NCBI GenBank assembly: GCA_006937955.1 | Contig: SSNP01000019.1 | Location: forward strand, 2,238,952-2,302,951 | Direction: 5' to 3' | DNA from: Pachypanchax playfairii | Taxonomy: Eukaryota > Chordata > Actinopteri > Cyprinodontiformes > Aplocheilidae | Length of the DNA: 64,000 bases | In this document: positions 37,801-47,344 of the stretch, one piece after another | How the letters are laid out: every line of letters begins with the position of its first letter | Position numbering within the stretch: the stretch's first letter is position 1 | Made by a program: the position numbers and the translations under genes | Notes under the pieces: generated by a model | Seen by the model: the letters and a program-made list of their open reading frames with translations, nothing else | What the model was told of the DNA's origin: nothing | Database searches by the model: none

Positions 37801-40214
37801 CATATAATACATAGCTTACAGTAATAAAACTGGTTATTTAAAATTTTTTCTTTCTCACATTGTAATTTAAAACATGTTTATTTGCAGCAGCTTTAGCAGT
37901 AACAGATGACTCTAACTGTGATGCTTTACGTTTATAGTCTGTAATGATACATAAATCAGTAAGACTAAAACAACTGACATACTGTATATGGTTGTTTCAT
38001 TTTGCTGTTTTTTTCATGTAACATTCCGCATTTAATTCAAATTCTAATTTAACGCTAATTGTAATTTTTTATTTAGTTTCAGCTCAGTAAAATCCAATCC
38101 AATAAAATTGTTCTTCATTTCACAGTTTACAGTATTTTTGTTATGTTCAAATAATTAAGAATTATAATTTCAAACACTTGTAAATTCATAATGCTCCACT
38201 AGTGTTACAGATTGATGTTGATTCATTCAGTTTGACAATTAGTTAATCAGCTAACTGAATCTTTTATCCCAGATGAACAAGTTGGGTTGCCAAATAATGA
38301 TTTAAATAAGATTTTCCTTCCAATCCTTTTTGTTAAACACTTTTAGGAGTTTATTGGCTGCACAGCATCAGAGACATGGAAACAAAATACAGAGGAGGAT
38401 GAAGAAAACAGGTGATCCAGCAAGCTCCATCAATTTAAATAGACGATTGCTGCCATTCCAGACAGACCATGATACTTTAACCATAGCACTGCACATTCAG
38501 TATTATATTTATATACTATTCATGGAAGATTTGCCATCATGATTCAGAACAGGCCCGACAGCATATTGCAGGAATAATTCCAGCCTAAAAATGACATTAA
38601 GTTAACCAAAAAAGAATAAAGTGGGTGGCTGGAGAAACTCTGATTCCAGGCACTGAGTCACAAACTTCAGCATGTACATTCTGTCCATCATTCAACATCC
38701 AGTGAAAGATTCTGTCAACAGGGAACCAAAAATAACATCTTCACATGGAAGCTGTACAGCCTCAGACAGGAGACGATACGACCACACCATCGTTATTATT
38801 AAGCCACTTCGAAAACACAAAGTTTATCAGGAGAATTAAAAGTTCAGCCAAACCCTCTCAGTACTGCAAAGGACTCGTTTCATACGTTCTAAGCAAAAAA
38901 AAAGGTTCAGACGTCACAGATCAAGGATTAACAGACTTTCTGAATAAAACAAATATGATCATAAAGAAACCAAATATCAGAAAACAGCCTGTCCTTGGGA
39001 CTGTTTAAATAATAACTGTTAAATAATATTTTCATACCGATATGAAAACAGAGTGTCCGCAGATCTTTGCTGCTTTCTCTTTATTTTAACTCTGAACCTC
39101 TGAAATGACGATGCAGGGAAGAAGTGAATGAAGCAAAAATATTCATATTAAATCAAACTAAAACAAAAATACAAAAAGGAAAGTGATAAAAAATGTTTTA
39201 CGCTGCATTCGTCAGTCTTATTTTTTATTTTTTAGTTCACTTGACTTTTGTACTCTGAACTTGAGATTAGAACAAATTACACTATTATTCTGGAGTTGTT
39301 TGGAATTTATACTGCGTGTTTCAAATATTTGGACACTGAACCTGTCAGAAACTAATTTGATCATTTATTTGGTTATTTTAGTTTTTTTTAACTGAATGTT
39401 ATTTGTTATTTTTTTTCACTCTGACTTCATCTAAACTGGATGAGGCAGATGGCCAGTCACGCTGAGACTGGCAGCACCGGAGGGTTGTTCCGGTGAAAAA
39501 GGAATTTTCCTTCTATTCTGTTGCCAAAAACTGGTCAAAGGGAGATTTATTGGGTATTTCCTCTTCTGCTTTAACCTTATAGTGTGAAACGCTGTGAGAA
39601 GTGTTGCTCCATGTTTTGTTTTAACTCCGTGTTTATGAATCAAAACTGATTTAAATACTTAGACTTAGATCTTAATCACAATGAGCCCAGTTAAGAACCA
39701 TAATCTAAAAAAATCAAAGAGCACCCAATAATGACTTTTTTAAAAAAGAAAATATTTATTATTCTAAATAAACATTAGCAAGAAATAAATATTTTTCAAA
39801 ACACCGGATATAAAAAGAGCTAAATTTTACACAATCTCCAAAATACGTGCCATTTTCAGACACGTGTTGTGTGACTCTTTAGCAGTGACACAACTTCATC
39901 TTGAATTGTTTTGGACATCGAGCTCATATTTCCTCACAGACAAATCCTACTTTTCAAACATGGGTGGGATTTTTACCAGTAAAAAGGAATTTACAGCCAC
40001 AAACCAACACCAGTGCCAGAACTTGGTATTGGCAGTTTAGGTGGTTGACTAAGGTACCACATGCTGGAGGGACGCCACTGCAAGCCTATAATATTATTAT
40101 TCAATTTAACACAAATGAAATTATTATGAATACCATATATGAACAGTTTTCTGGTTAAATATGAAAAGTAATAGACAACAACATGTAATTCATTTAATTC
40201 ACCTGATCCATATT

Positions 40215-40375
40215 CTGGGCTGCACGGTGGCGCAGCTGGTAGAGTTGTTGCCTTGCAGCAAGAAGGTCCTGCATGGGTTTGAATCCGGGCTGGGGCCTTA
40301 CTGCATGGAGTTTGCATGTTCTCTCCGTGCATGTGTGGGTTTTCTCCGTGGACTCTGGTTTCCTCACACAGTACC
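40215..40375 (+). mobile_element. tRNA-like SINE fragment
   Basis: An A-box-like TGGCGCAGCTGG at 40228-40239 and a B-box-like GGGTTTGAATCC at 40275-40286 are spaced as in a tRNA gene. They are followed by a body containing GGAGTTTGCATGTTCTC and GGTTTCCTCACACAGTA. This is the layout of a very common fish repeat with a tRNA-like head. The 3' end is lost. It is not a functional tRNA: no cloverleaf pairs around an anticodon stem. Confidence 0.75.
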
Positions 40376-40692
40376 CACCTGACCTGTCTTGAAATACAAA
40401 CCAAGAAATCAAAGTCAATTTCAAACTCCTCCTTATTAGCTTGATCACTAATGTTTTGCCCCTCCTACATCACTATTTTAATAGTTTTTATGAGTATTTA
40501 TCTGTAAAATGCAAAGTTGTGTTTAACCTGCAAGATATTCTTTAGGACGATGCTATTTTATTACACTGAACCAATAACGCTGCAGTTGGCTGGTTTCCTT
40601 GTAAACATTTTGTGCAAATAACCCTAGAACTTTTTGTAGATCACTGTGTGACATGAAACTGATGACAATGTAAAGGCTCATGGTAAACTTAA

Positions 40693-41227
40693 ACAACCCG
40701 TCCTTTCCACTGGACACATCAGTAGCATGTAGCGTTTTGCTTGCGCAGTCAGCAGTGCATCCCTTCCCACCAGGAGAATTTTACACGCTGGTCCTGGAAG
40801 ATAATGAAATCTCATGAGAATAGTGAAAACACGTGTGATTTCGTCAGTACACACAACAACAAGTGGGGAGAAAGATGACAACATGTTTCCAGAAGGTATG
40901 TAGCTTTTTTTCACACCACCTACGGACTCGTAGTCTCACAAACGGAAATCTGCACGTGTCCTTTTATTTTGAAACTTCCGGGTACAAACGTCTGATTTCC
41001 TGTCTGGTCCAAACTAAACTGCTGAACTTGACGCGTTTTAGAAGGGTACCAAACAGTAGAACTGCCGCGTAATGCTCGCAACACTATGCTTTTGAGACGT
41101 GTCTCCTGCTTGCTGCTTCGCGCCCAGTGGAAACAATCTCATTGACTTTAATGGCGGCTATTAAACGCGTATTACGCGTCACTAATGTTGCACGTCTGTA
41201 GCGTCTTCAGTGGAAAGGAGGGGTTAA
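40693..41227. mobile_element. MITE-like nonautonomous DNA element
   Basis: The ends are inverted copies. The left end contains AACCCGTCCTTTCCACTG and the right end, on the reverse strand, AACCCCTCCTTTCCACTG, one mismatch in 18. The interior is noncoding, richer in CpG than its flanks, with the palindrome ACGCGTATTACGCGT near 41165-41179. Length is about 0.53 kb. Ends this similar with no transposase frame fit a MITE. TTAA occurs near both outer edges, but no confident target duplication could be set. Confidence 0.55.
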
Positions 41228-41834
41228 CCGCTAGCTCATCGATGACTGTGGTTCTTCACAATTAAACTCTGTTTCTCCAAACGGAGGTTGTTCAAGGAGC
41301 TATTTGAAACAAGTTCACTAATAATTATTATTAACATTTTCTTACTTGAAAAGATCTAAACTTTCACTTTGACTACGCTGCTATTTTCCAAAAATCTATT
41401 TCATAACAACAAAGAAATTATTTTGAATTATGAAGAGTTTAAAAAAGTATTTTAAAAATAACAGTTTGGATGAGATGCTCCTTTTAATAAAACATACCTT
41501 CTATGTTTCACACAGCAGTGACGGTCTAAAAATACTCTCATGCAGAGTCATTCTGGGTGAGTGACAGAGATTGTGCAAAGGACTGGAAACAGCACTGACA
41601 CAGTCATTTGTGATTACACAGTCAATGTCTTAATGAAAAAAAATAACCCTTTTTGTTTTAATAATCCAGTCGTAATCCAAATTACTGTGTCTTTAAATAT
41701 TACAGGATTGTATTATTATTGCAGATTTATTGTTCAATGGATTTCCCCAAATCATTTTGCTTTTTTTTGACTAAAAAATGTTTTTTCCTTATTAAAATAT
41801 AAGCTTTTTGCAAATGACAACATTTCCCTGGTGG

Positions 41835-41856
41835 AAAAAAAAAAAAAAAAAAAAAA
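41835..41856 (+). repeat. 22-base A-run
   Basis: An uninterrupted A-run of 22 bases could be a microsatellite or the tail of a retroposed sequence. The upstream sequence is not recognisable as a gene or SINE. Confidence 0.7.
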
Positions 41857-43087
41857 GTCTGGGCTCCCTGAACTCCCACACAGCCCAGGAGATACAGAAC
41901 AGTAACAATCAATAGCACAGAGCAAAGCAACAGAGTTTTTATTATCTGCAAGGCCCTGACAGGAACCCCCAGTGTAGTGACTAATCTAATTGGAGTCGGT
42001 GCAGACTTCTCGACTGCGTGGTGCTGCCAAAGAACAAGAGAAGACAGAAATGTCAGTGAGATCTTTCTAAATCGATACTCATTTACAGACTATTTTACTT
42101 TTTGCTCCCCATTCAAAGATCCACACCATTCATATAAAAAATGTAATGCTGCTCAGAGCCTTGTAATAAAAAAAATTTGTCCTACATCGTACATCCAGTC
42201 ATCTTCATCCATGACGCTATTAAATGAGACTCGACTATGTGGAAAGTATGCCATAGGGGCCGTCAAGCCCACGTGCTCTCTGTGGGGCTCAGCAACAGAT
42301 TTACATTTAGAAATATGAGTCAGAGGATAGACTGCAGGGTGTGAAGCCATTTACGTTTAGACAAAGGTTGGAAAACCCACAACAACAGACATCTGTGATG
42401 CAACCACATTATTTAAAACACCTAAAACCTGGTAATAATAAAGCAAGCAAACATTAATATTTAACTCTGCTACAGAAGATTGAAAAGCTCCTGCACTGAT
42501 TAGATAGTGTTAATTACTCAAAGTCTAAATTATTTATCCTTTAAACGATTAAGTGAAATAAAAATGCCTGCGGTCAATAGCTGCGGACACTTGAGAAGAC
42601 TTTGGGCTCCCTGTGGGGGGATTCTAAAGCTACTGATGGGTTTCATCCCTTATCCCAGACCAGAAAATGACCCGGGTTAAATCTTTAGCTGGCAAGCTGA
42701 ATCAGCAGCCCAGACCCCTGAGTGTCTAACATATTGATTGATCTTACTCAATGATTAGAAGGGGGTGAGGGCAATATATAAGACAGATTCCTCCAAGTTT
42801 TCAAAAATGGTATAAGAGATAACAGTTTCAAAGACTTTTTATAATAAGAAACATTTCATTCATGGTTTTTGTTGTCATGTTTTCATTTTATCAGACGTTT
42901 AGATGTTTAGTTGTTTGTTTCCTTCATAGAAATGTTTCTTGATTCTTACCTTTTTTGTTTTTTTGCTCATGTTTTGAATTAATCGTTTTGCTTCTTTTCA
43001 AATTTATCTTGATTTCTTTTTAGTTTTGTCTAACTAAAATTATTGTTTAGGTTTTTTTAAACTATGATGGAGGTTTATCTTAGTACA

Positions 43088-43930
43088 TCCCTAATTCCAA
43101 AAAAGTTGGGATGTTGTGAAAACTGTTATTAGAACAGAATGTAATTTATAAATCTCACAAACCCCATATTTAATGACATGAACAACATATCAGATGTTGG
43201 ATGTTCTATTATTTGCCATTTTGAATTTGAATTTGATGTTTTGTCTGTAAATATCTGTATGGGGAAGAGACCAGCTGTTGGAGTTTTAGAAGAGGAATGT
43301 TGTTATATTCTTGTCTGATCCAGGATTCTAGCTGCTGGATCTTTGTGGTTTCTACTGATGAAAGTTCTGGACTGCAGGCTGGTCAGTTCAGCACACAGAC
43401 TCTTCTTCTATGAACTCATAACTGTTGTAATAGATGCAGTATGTGGGTTAAAGTTATCTTGCTGAAATAAGCAAGACCTTCCATTAAAGAGACTATAGAT
43501 GGAAGCAGAACACACAACACCAAGCATTAATGTAACCCCAAACCAACAGAGATGCTTCTGAACTGTCTGCTGATAACAAGCTGAATGCTCTTCTGTTTAA
43601 TCTGCAGGACATGGTGTCCAGGGGTTCCTAAAAAAATTAATTTAGATCAAATCAGGCCACAGAACAGTTTTTTACTTCACCTCAGATTATTTTAAATTAA
43701 GTGCAGAGAAGAGTGTTTCTGGATTATGTTTATATTTGTTCACCTTTGCTCTTTTTTTAATGCAATGCTGCCTCACAGTCTACAAATCTTTTAATGATAA
43801 TGTTAATCATAGATGGTGGGACCTTTAAAGAATTTGTAATTTTACGTTATGTTATCTCAACTTTTAGTTGTTGCAGATTTAATTTTTCTTTTTAGATCTA
43901 AACCAGTATATACTCGCAAACATTTTGATG
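43088..43930 (-). mobile_element. Decayed mariner-type (IS630/Tc1) transposon with transposase remnant
   Basis: The left edge starts TAATTCCAAAAAAGTTGGGA, a form seen at the ends of a widespread fish DNA element. On the minus strand, 43433-43470 translates to a recognisable QQDN..PHTAS block (second catalytic Asp), and 43355-43398 to PACSPEL, corresponding to the WPxxSPDLxPIE block that carries the third acidic residue. The upstream Trp is a stop and the Glu region is lost. Stops and shifts elsewhere show it is an old relic. The right end was not found; it may be cut off or hidden next to the Tc1 copy that begins at 43970. Confidence 0.7.
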
Positions 43931-43969
43931 CTAATGTCATTGTTTTTCCTGCTGAAGTATTTATATATA

Positions 43970-45571
43970 CAGTGGGGCAAAAAAGTATTTAGTCAGTCAC
44001 CAATTGTGTAAGTTCTCCCACTTAAAAAGATCAGAGAGGCCTGTAATTTTCATCATAGGTATACCTCAACTATGAGAGACAAAATGAGGAAAAAAAATCC
44101 AGAAAATCACATTGTCTGATTTTTAAAGAATTTATTTGCAAATTATGGTGGAAAATAAGTATTTGGTCAATAACAAAAGTTAATCTCAATACTTTGTTTT
44201 ATAGCCTTTGTTGGCAATGACAGAGGTCAAACGTTTTCTGTAAGTCTTCACAAGGTTTTCACACACTGTTGCTGGTATTTTGGCCCATTCCTCCATGCAG
44301 ATCTCCTCTAGAGCAGTGATGTTTTGGTGCTGACGCTGGGCAACACGGACTTTCAACTCCCTCCAGAGATTTTCTATGGGGTTGAGATCTGGAGACTGGC
44401 TAGGCCACTCCAGGACCTTGAAATGCTTCTTACGAAGCCACTCCTTCGTTGCCCGGGCGGTGTGTTTGGGATCATTGTCATGCTGAAAGACCCAGCCACG
44501 TCTCATTTTCAATGCCCTTGCTGATGGAAGGAGGTTTTCACTCAAAATCTTACGATACATGGCCCCATTCATTCTTTCCTTTGCACGGATCAGTCGTCCT
44601 GGTCCCCTTGCAGAAAAACAGCCCCAAAGCATGATGTTTCCACCCCCATGCTTTACAGTAGGTATGGTGTTCTTTGGATCCAACTCAGCATTCTTTCCCC
44701 TCCAAACACGACAAGTTGAGTTTCTACCAAAAAGTTCTATTTTGGTTTCATCTGACCATATGATGTTCTACCAATCCTCTTCTGGATCATCCAAATGCTC
44801 TCTAGTAAACCGCAGACGGGCCTGGACGTGTCCTGCCTTCAGCAGGGGGACACGTCTGGCACTGCAGGATTTGAGTCCCTGGCGGCGTAGTGTGTTACTG
44901 ATGGTAGCCTTTGTTACTTTGGTCCCAGCTCTCTGCAGGTCATTCACTAGGTCCCTCCGTGTGGTTCTGGGATTTTTGCTCACCGTTCTTGTGATCATTT
45001 TGACCCCACGGGGTGAGATCTTGCGTGGAGCCCCAGATCGAGGGAGATTATCAGTGGTCTTGTATGTCTTTCATTTTCTAATAATTGCTCCCACAGTTGA
45101 TTTCTTCACACCAAGCTGCTTACCTATTGCAGATTCAGTCTTCCCAGCCTGGTGAAGGTCTACAATTTTGTTTCTGGTGTCCTTTGACAGCTCTTTGGTC
45201 TTGGCCATAGTGGAGTTTGGAGCGTGACTGTTTGAGGTTGTGGACAGGTGTCTTTTATACTGATAACGAGTTCACACAGGTGCCATTAATACAGGTAACG
45301 AGTGGAGGACCGAGGAGCCTCTTAAAGAAGTTACAGGTCTGTGAAAGCCAGAAATCTTACTTGTTTGTAGGTGACCAAATACTTGTTTTCCACCATAATT
45401 TGCAAATAAATTCTTTAAAAATCAGACAATGTGATTTTCTGGATTTTTTTTCCTCATTTTGTCTCTCATAGTTGAGGTATACCTATGATGAAAATTACAG
45501 GCCTCTCTGATCTTTTTAAGTGGGAGAACTTACACAATTGGTGGCTGACTAAATACTTTTTTGCCCCACTG
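43970..45571 (-). mobile_element. Tc1-like transposon with 200-bp inverted repeats
   Basis: Both ends begin CAGTGGGGCAAAAAAGTATT. The inverted repeats run about 200 bp (43970-44169 and 45372-45571) and differ at only a few positions. They are flanked by TA-rich DNA, as expected for TA-targeted insertion. The total of 1.6 kb and the single internal transposase gene on the minus strand are typical of fish Tc1 elements with long inverted repeats. Close similarity of the arms argues for a recent insertion. The transposase has two stop codons, so this copy can move only with help. Confidence 0.95.
44186..45208 (-). pseudogene. Tc1 transposase, full length with two in-frame stops
   Basis: Reading from the minus-strand ATG at 45206-45208 (MAKTKELSKDT...) to the TAA at 44186-44188 gives 340 codons in one frame, the usual Tc1 length. 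The N-terminal half carries paired helix-turn-helix motifs (QLGVKKSTVGAIIRK and TKATISNTLRRQGL). The catalytic core follows with Asp in WSDETKIEL, Asp in FQHDNDPKH and Glu in SPDLNPIENLW, with 34 residues between the last two (DD34E). Two stops break it: TGA at 45071-45073, where relatives have Trp, and TAG at 44768-44770 just before the first catalytic block. No frameshifts are seen. Two point changes in an otherwise clean frame indicate recent death. Confidence 0.9.
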
Positions 45572-46211
45572 TATATATATATATATATATGACAGTAAAA
45601 TACTTCAGACACACATCTCGTGTTAAAACCTCCTACTTGCTTCTTAAACATCAAACTCATAAAACATCTGTATGTGATCTTTGATTAAAATGCTCCTGGA
45701 AAGTTTTCTTCAGTTCAGACTCGCTGTTCTGCACCGAGGTGTTTGTGCGCCACCTTGTGGAGTAAAAAATAAAACTAAACTTCTACAGCTCTTTATAATG
45801 TTTAAACTATATTCTAAACAGATGGTTGGTTAAAGCTACATAAACTCTAATAGTGTTAGATACTCATGTTTTATTGTGTTATACAACTGCTGGAAGCCAA
45901 ATTATTCATATTTTTTAATGCTCGCTGTACCTCAAATAGATAAATTAAAGGCATGTGACGCTTCATTAACCTGATGATCAAGCAGCTATAGAAGAAAACT
46001 TCGACCAGGCGGAAATGCCACATGAGTCATGATGCATTTTAGAAAATGTCTTCTTTTAAGTGCTGCTTTTTACAAGAAAATACATGATTTAACTAAATCA
46101 AAGTTTAATCAGTATATTTTGTTGTTACAACTTAAACTTAAATTAAATTATCACAAAATAAATTCCATCTGTATTACACATGGATGCCAACGGACTGTTT
46201 TTCGAGACAGT

Positions 46212-46216
<5 letters not shown>
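45572..46216. other. Intergenic DNA upstream of f9
   Basis: A (TA)n run at 45571-45590 borders the Tc1 element. The rest is unique AT-rich sequence with no exon. A CTCF-like motif lies at 45747-45760 on the reverse strand. Confidence 0.5.
45747..45760 (-). promoter_or_regulatory. CTCF-like motif
   Basis: The reverse strand reads CCACAAGGTGGCGC, a close match to the core of the vertebrate insulator-protein CTCF consensus (CCACNAGGKGGCR). Function is unproven; a 14-bp match can occur by chance or be carried by repeats. Confidence 0.35.
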
Positions 46217-46283
<67 letters not shown>

Positions 46284-46573
46284 TTGTATTTCTGACCTCC
46301 TGAGGACCAGTTTCCTGACTTTTACTATCTTTCTGGGGTCCGAGGGTTCTTGTGGGGACCGAAGCCTGGTCCCCATGAGGGGGACTCCCCTTTTTAGGGT
46401 TAGGGGTTAGGTTTATAGGTATGGTGTGAATAGAGTTTTAGTTAGTCTTAGGGTTAGCTATAGATCAGTAATGGTTAAGGTTAGTAAAAGGGTTTGGGTT
46501 AGGTATAAATCTAGTTACTAAAATCAATGGAAGTCAATGGACGGTCCCCATAAGGATACCAAAACACACTTGT

Positions 46574-46618
<45 letters not shown>

Positions 46619-46919
46619 TGTGTGTGGGTTTGTATTTCTGACCTCCTGAGGACCAGTTTCCTGACTTTTACTATCTTTCTGGGGTCCGAGGGTTCTTGTG
46701 GGGACCGAAGCCTGGTCCCCATGAGGGGGACTCCCCTTTTTAGGGTTAGGGGTTAGGTTTATAGGTATGGTGTGAATAGAGTTTTAGTTAGTCTTAGGGT
46801 TAGCTATAGATCAGTAATGGTTAAGGTTAGTAAAAGGGTTTGGGTTAGGTATAAATCTAGTTACTAAAATCAATGGAAGTCAATGGACGGTCCCCATAAG
46901 GATACCAAAACACACTTGT

Positions 46920-46953
<34 letters not shown>

Positions 46954-47243
46954 TTGTATTTCTGACCTCCTGAGGACCAGTTTCCTGACTTTTACTATCT
47001 TTCTGGGGTCCGAGGGTTCTTGTGGGGACCGAAGCCGGGTCCCCATGAGGGGGACTCCCCTTTTTAGGGTTAGGGGTTAGGTTTATAGGTATGGTGTGAA
47101 TAGAGTTTTAGTTAGTCTTAGGGTTAGCTATAGATCAGTAATGGTTAAGGTTAGTAAAAGGGTTTGGGTTAGGTATAAATCTAGTTACTAAAATCAATGG
47201 AAGTCAATGGACGGTCCCCATAAGGATACCAAAACACACTTGT

Positions 47244-47280
<37 letters not shown>
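46217..47280. repeat. Three-copy 295-bp tandem array with (GT)n spacers abutting f9
   Basis: Three 295-bp cores lie head to tail at 46280-46574, 46626-46920 and 46950-47244. Each starts GGGTTTGTATTTCTGACCTC and ends CACACTTGTG. I see one base difference among them (G at 47037 against T in the others). The spacers are (GT)n runs of different length, giving repeat periods of 346 and 324 bp. Each core has a telomere-like stretch (AGGGTTAGGGGTTAGG). The frames inside recur because the unit recurs and are not genes. The array ends 64 bp before the f9 start codon. Confidence 0.95.
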
Positions 47281-47284
<4 letters not shown>

Positions 47285-47344
47285 CAGAGAGTTGTACTTT
47301 GGAGTAATGTTCCAGTGTCGGTTAAATTCACACAGATATTTCAA

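Larger units (their letters stand above)
31608..40214. other. fgf13-f9 intergenic DNA, left part
   Basis: No exon is supported apart from a weak signal-peptide-like frame at 32119-32316. Contents: the rest of the CpG-rich zone, an AT-rich degenerate repeat block at 34316-34735, a LINE-like tail at 34760-34812, and long AT-rich unique sequence. Non-repetitive, compositionally balanced pieces such as 35090-35350 could be conserved regulatory DNA, but that cannot be judged from one sequence. Confidence 0.45.
40376..43087. other. Intergenic DNA with a MITE-like element and an A-run
   Basis: No exon is supported. It includes the MITE-like element at 40693-41227 and a 22-base A-run at 41835-41856, possibly a retroposon tail. 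The segment 42490-42730 is non-repetitive, with several homeobox-type motifs (GTTAATTA, TTGATTGAT), and could be regulatory. Confidence 0.45.

Noticed and set aside
40228..40290. tRNA gene
   Set aside because: A- and B-box-like motifs are present, but no cloverleaf with anticodon and acceptor stems can be drawn, and the 3' part is a known type of SINE body.
44559..45155. 198-codon plus-strand frame
   Set aside because: It is the antisense of the Tc1 transposase, whose minus-strand reading has the helix-turn-helix and DDE motifs.
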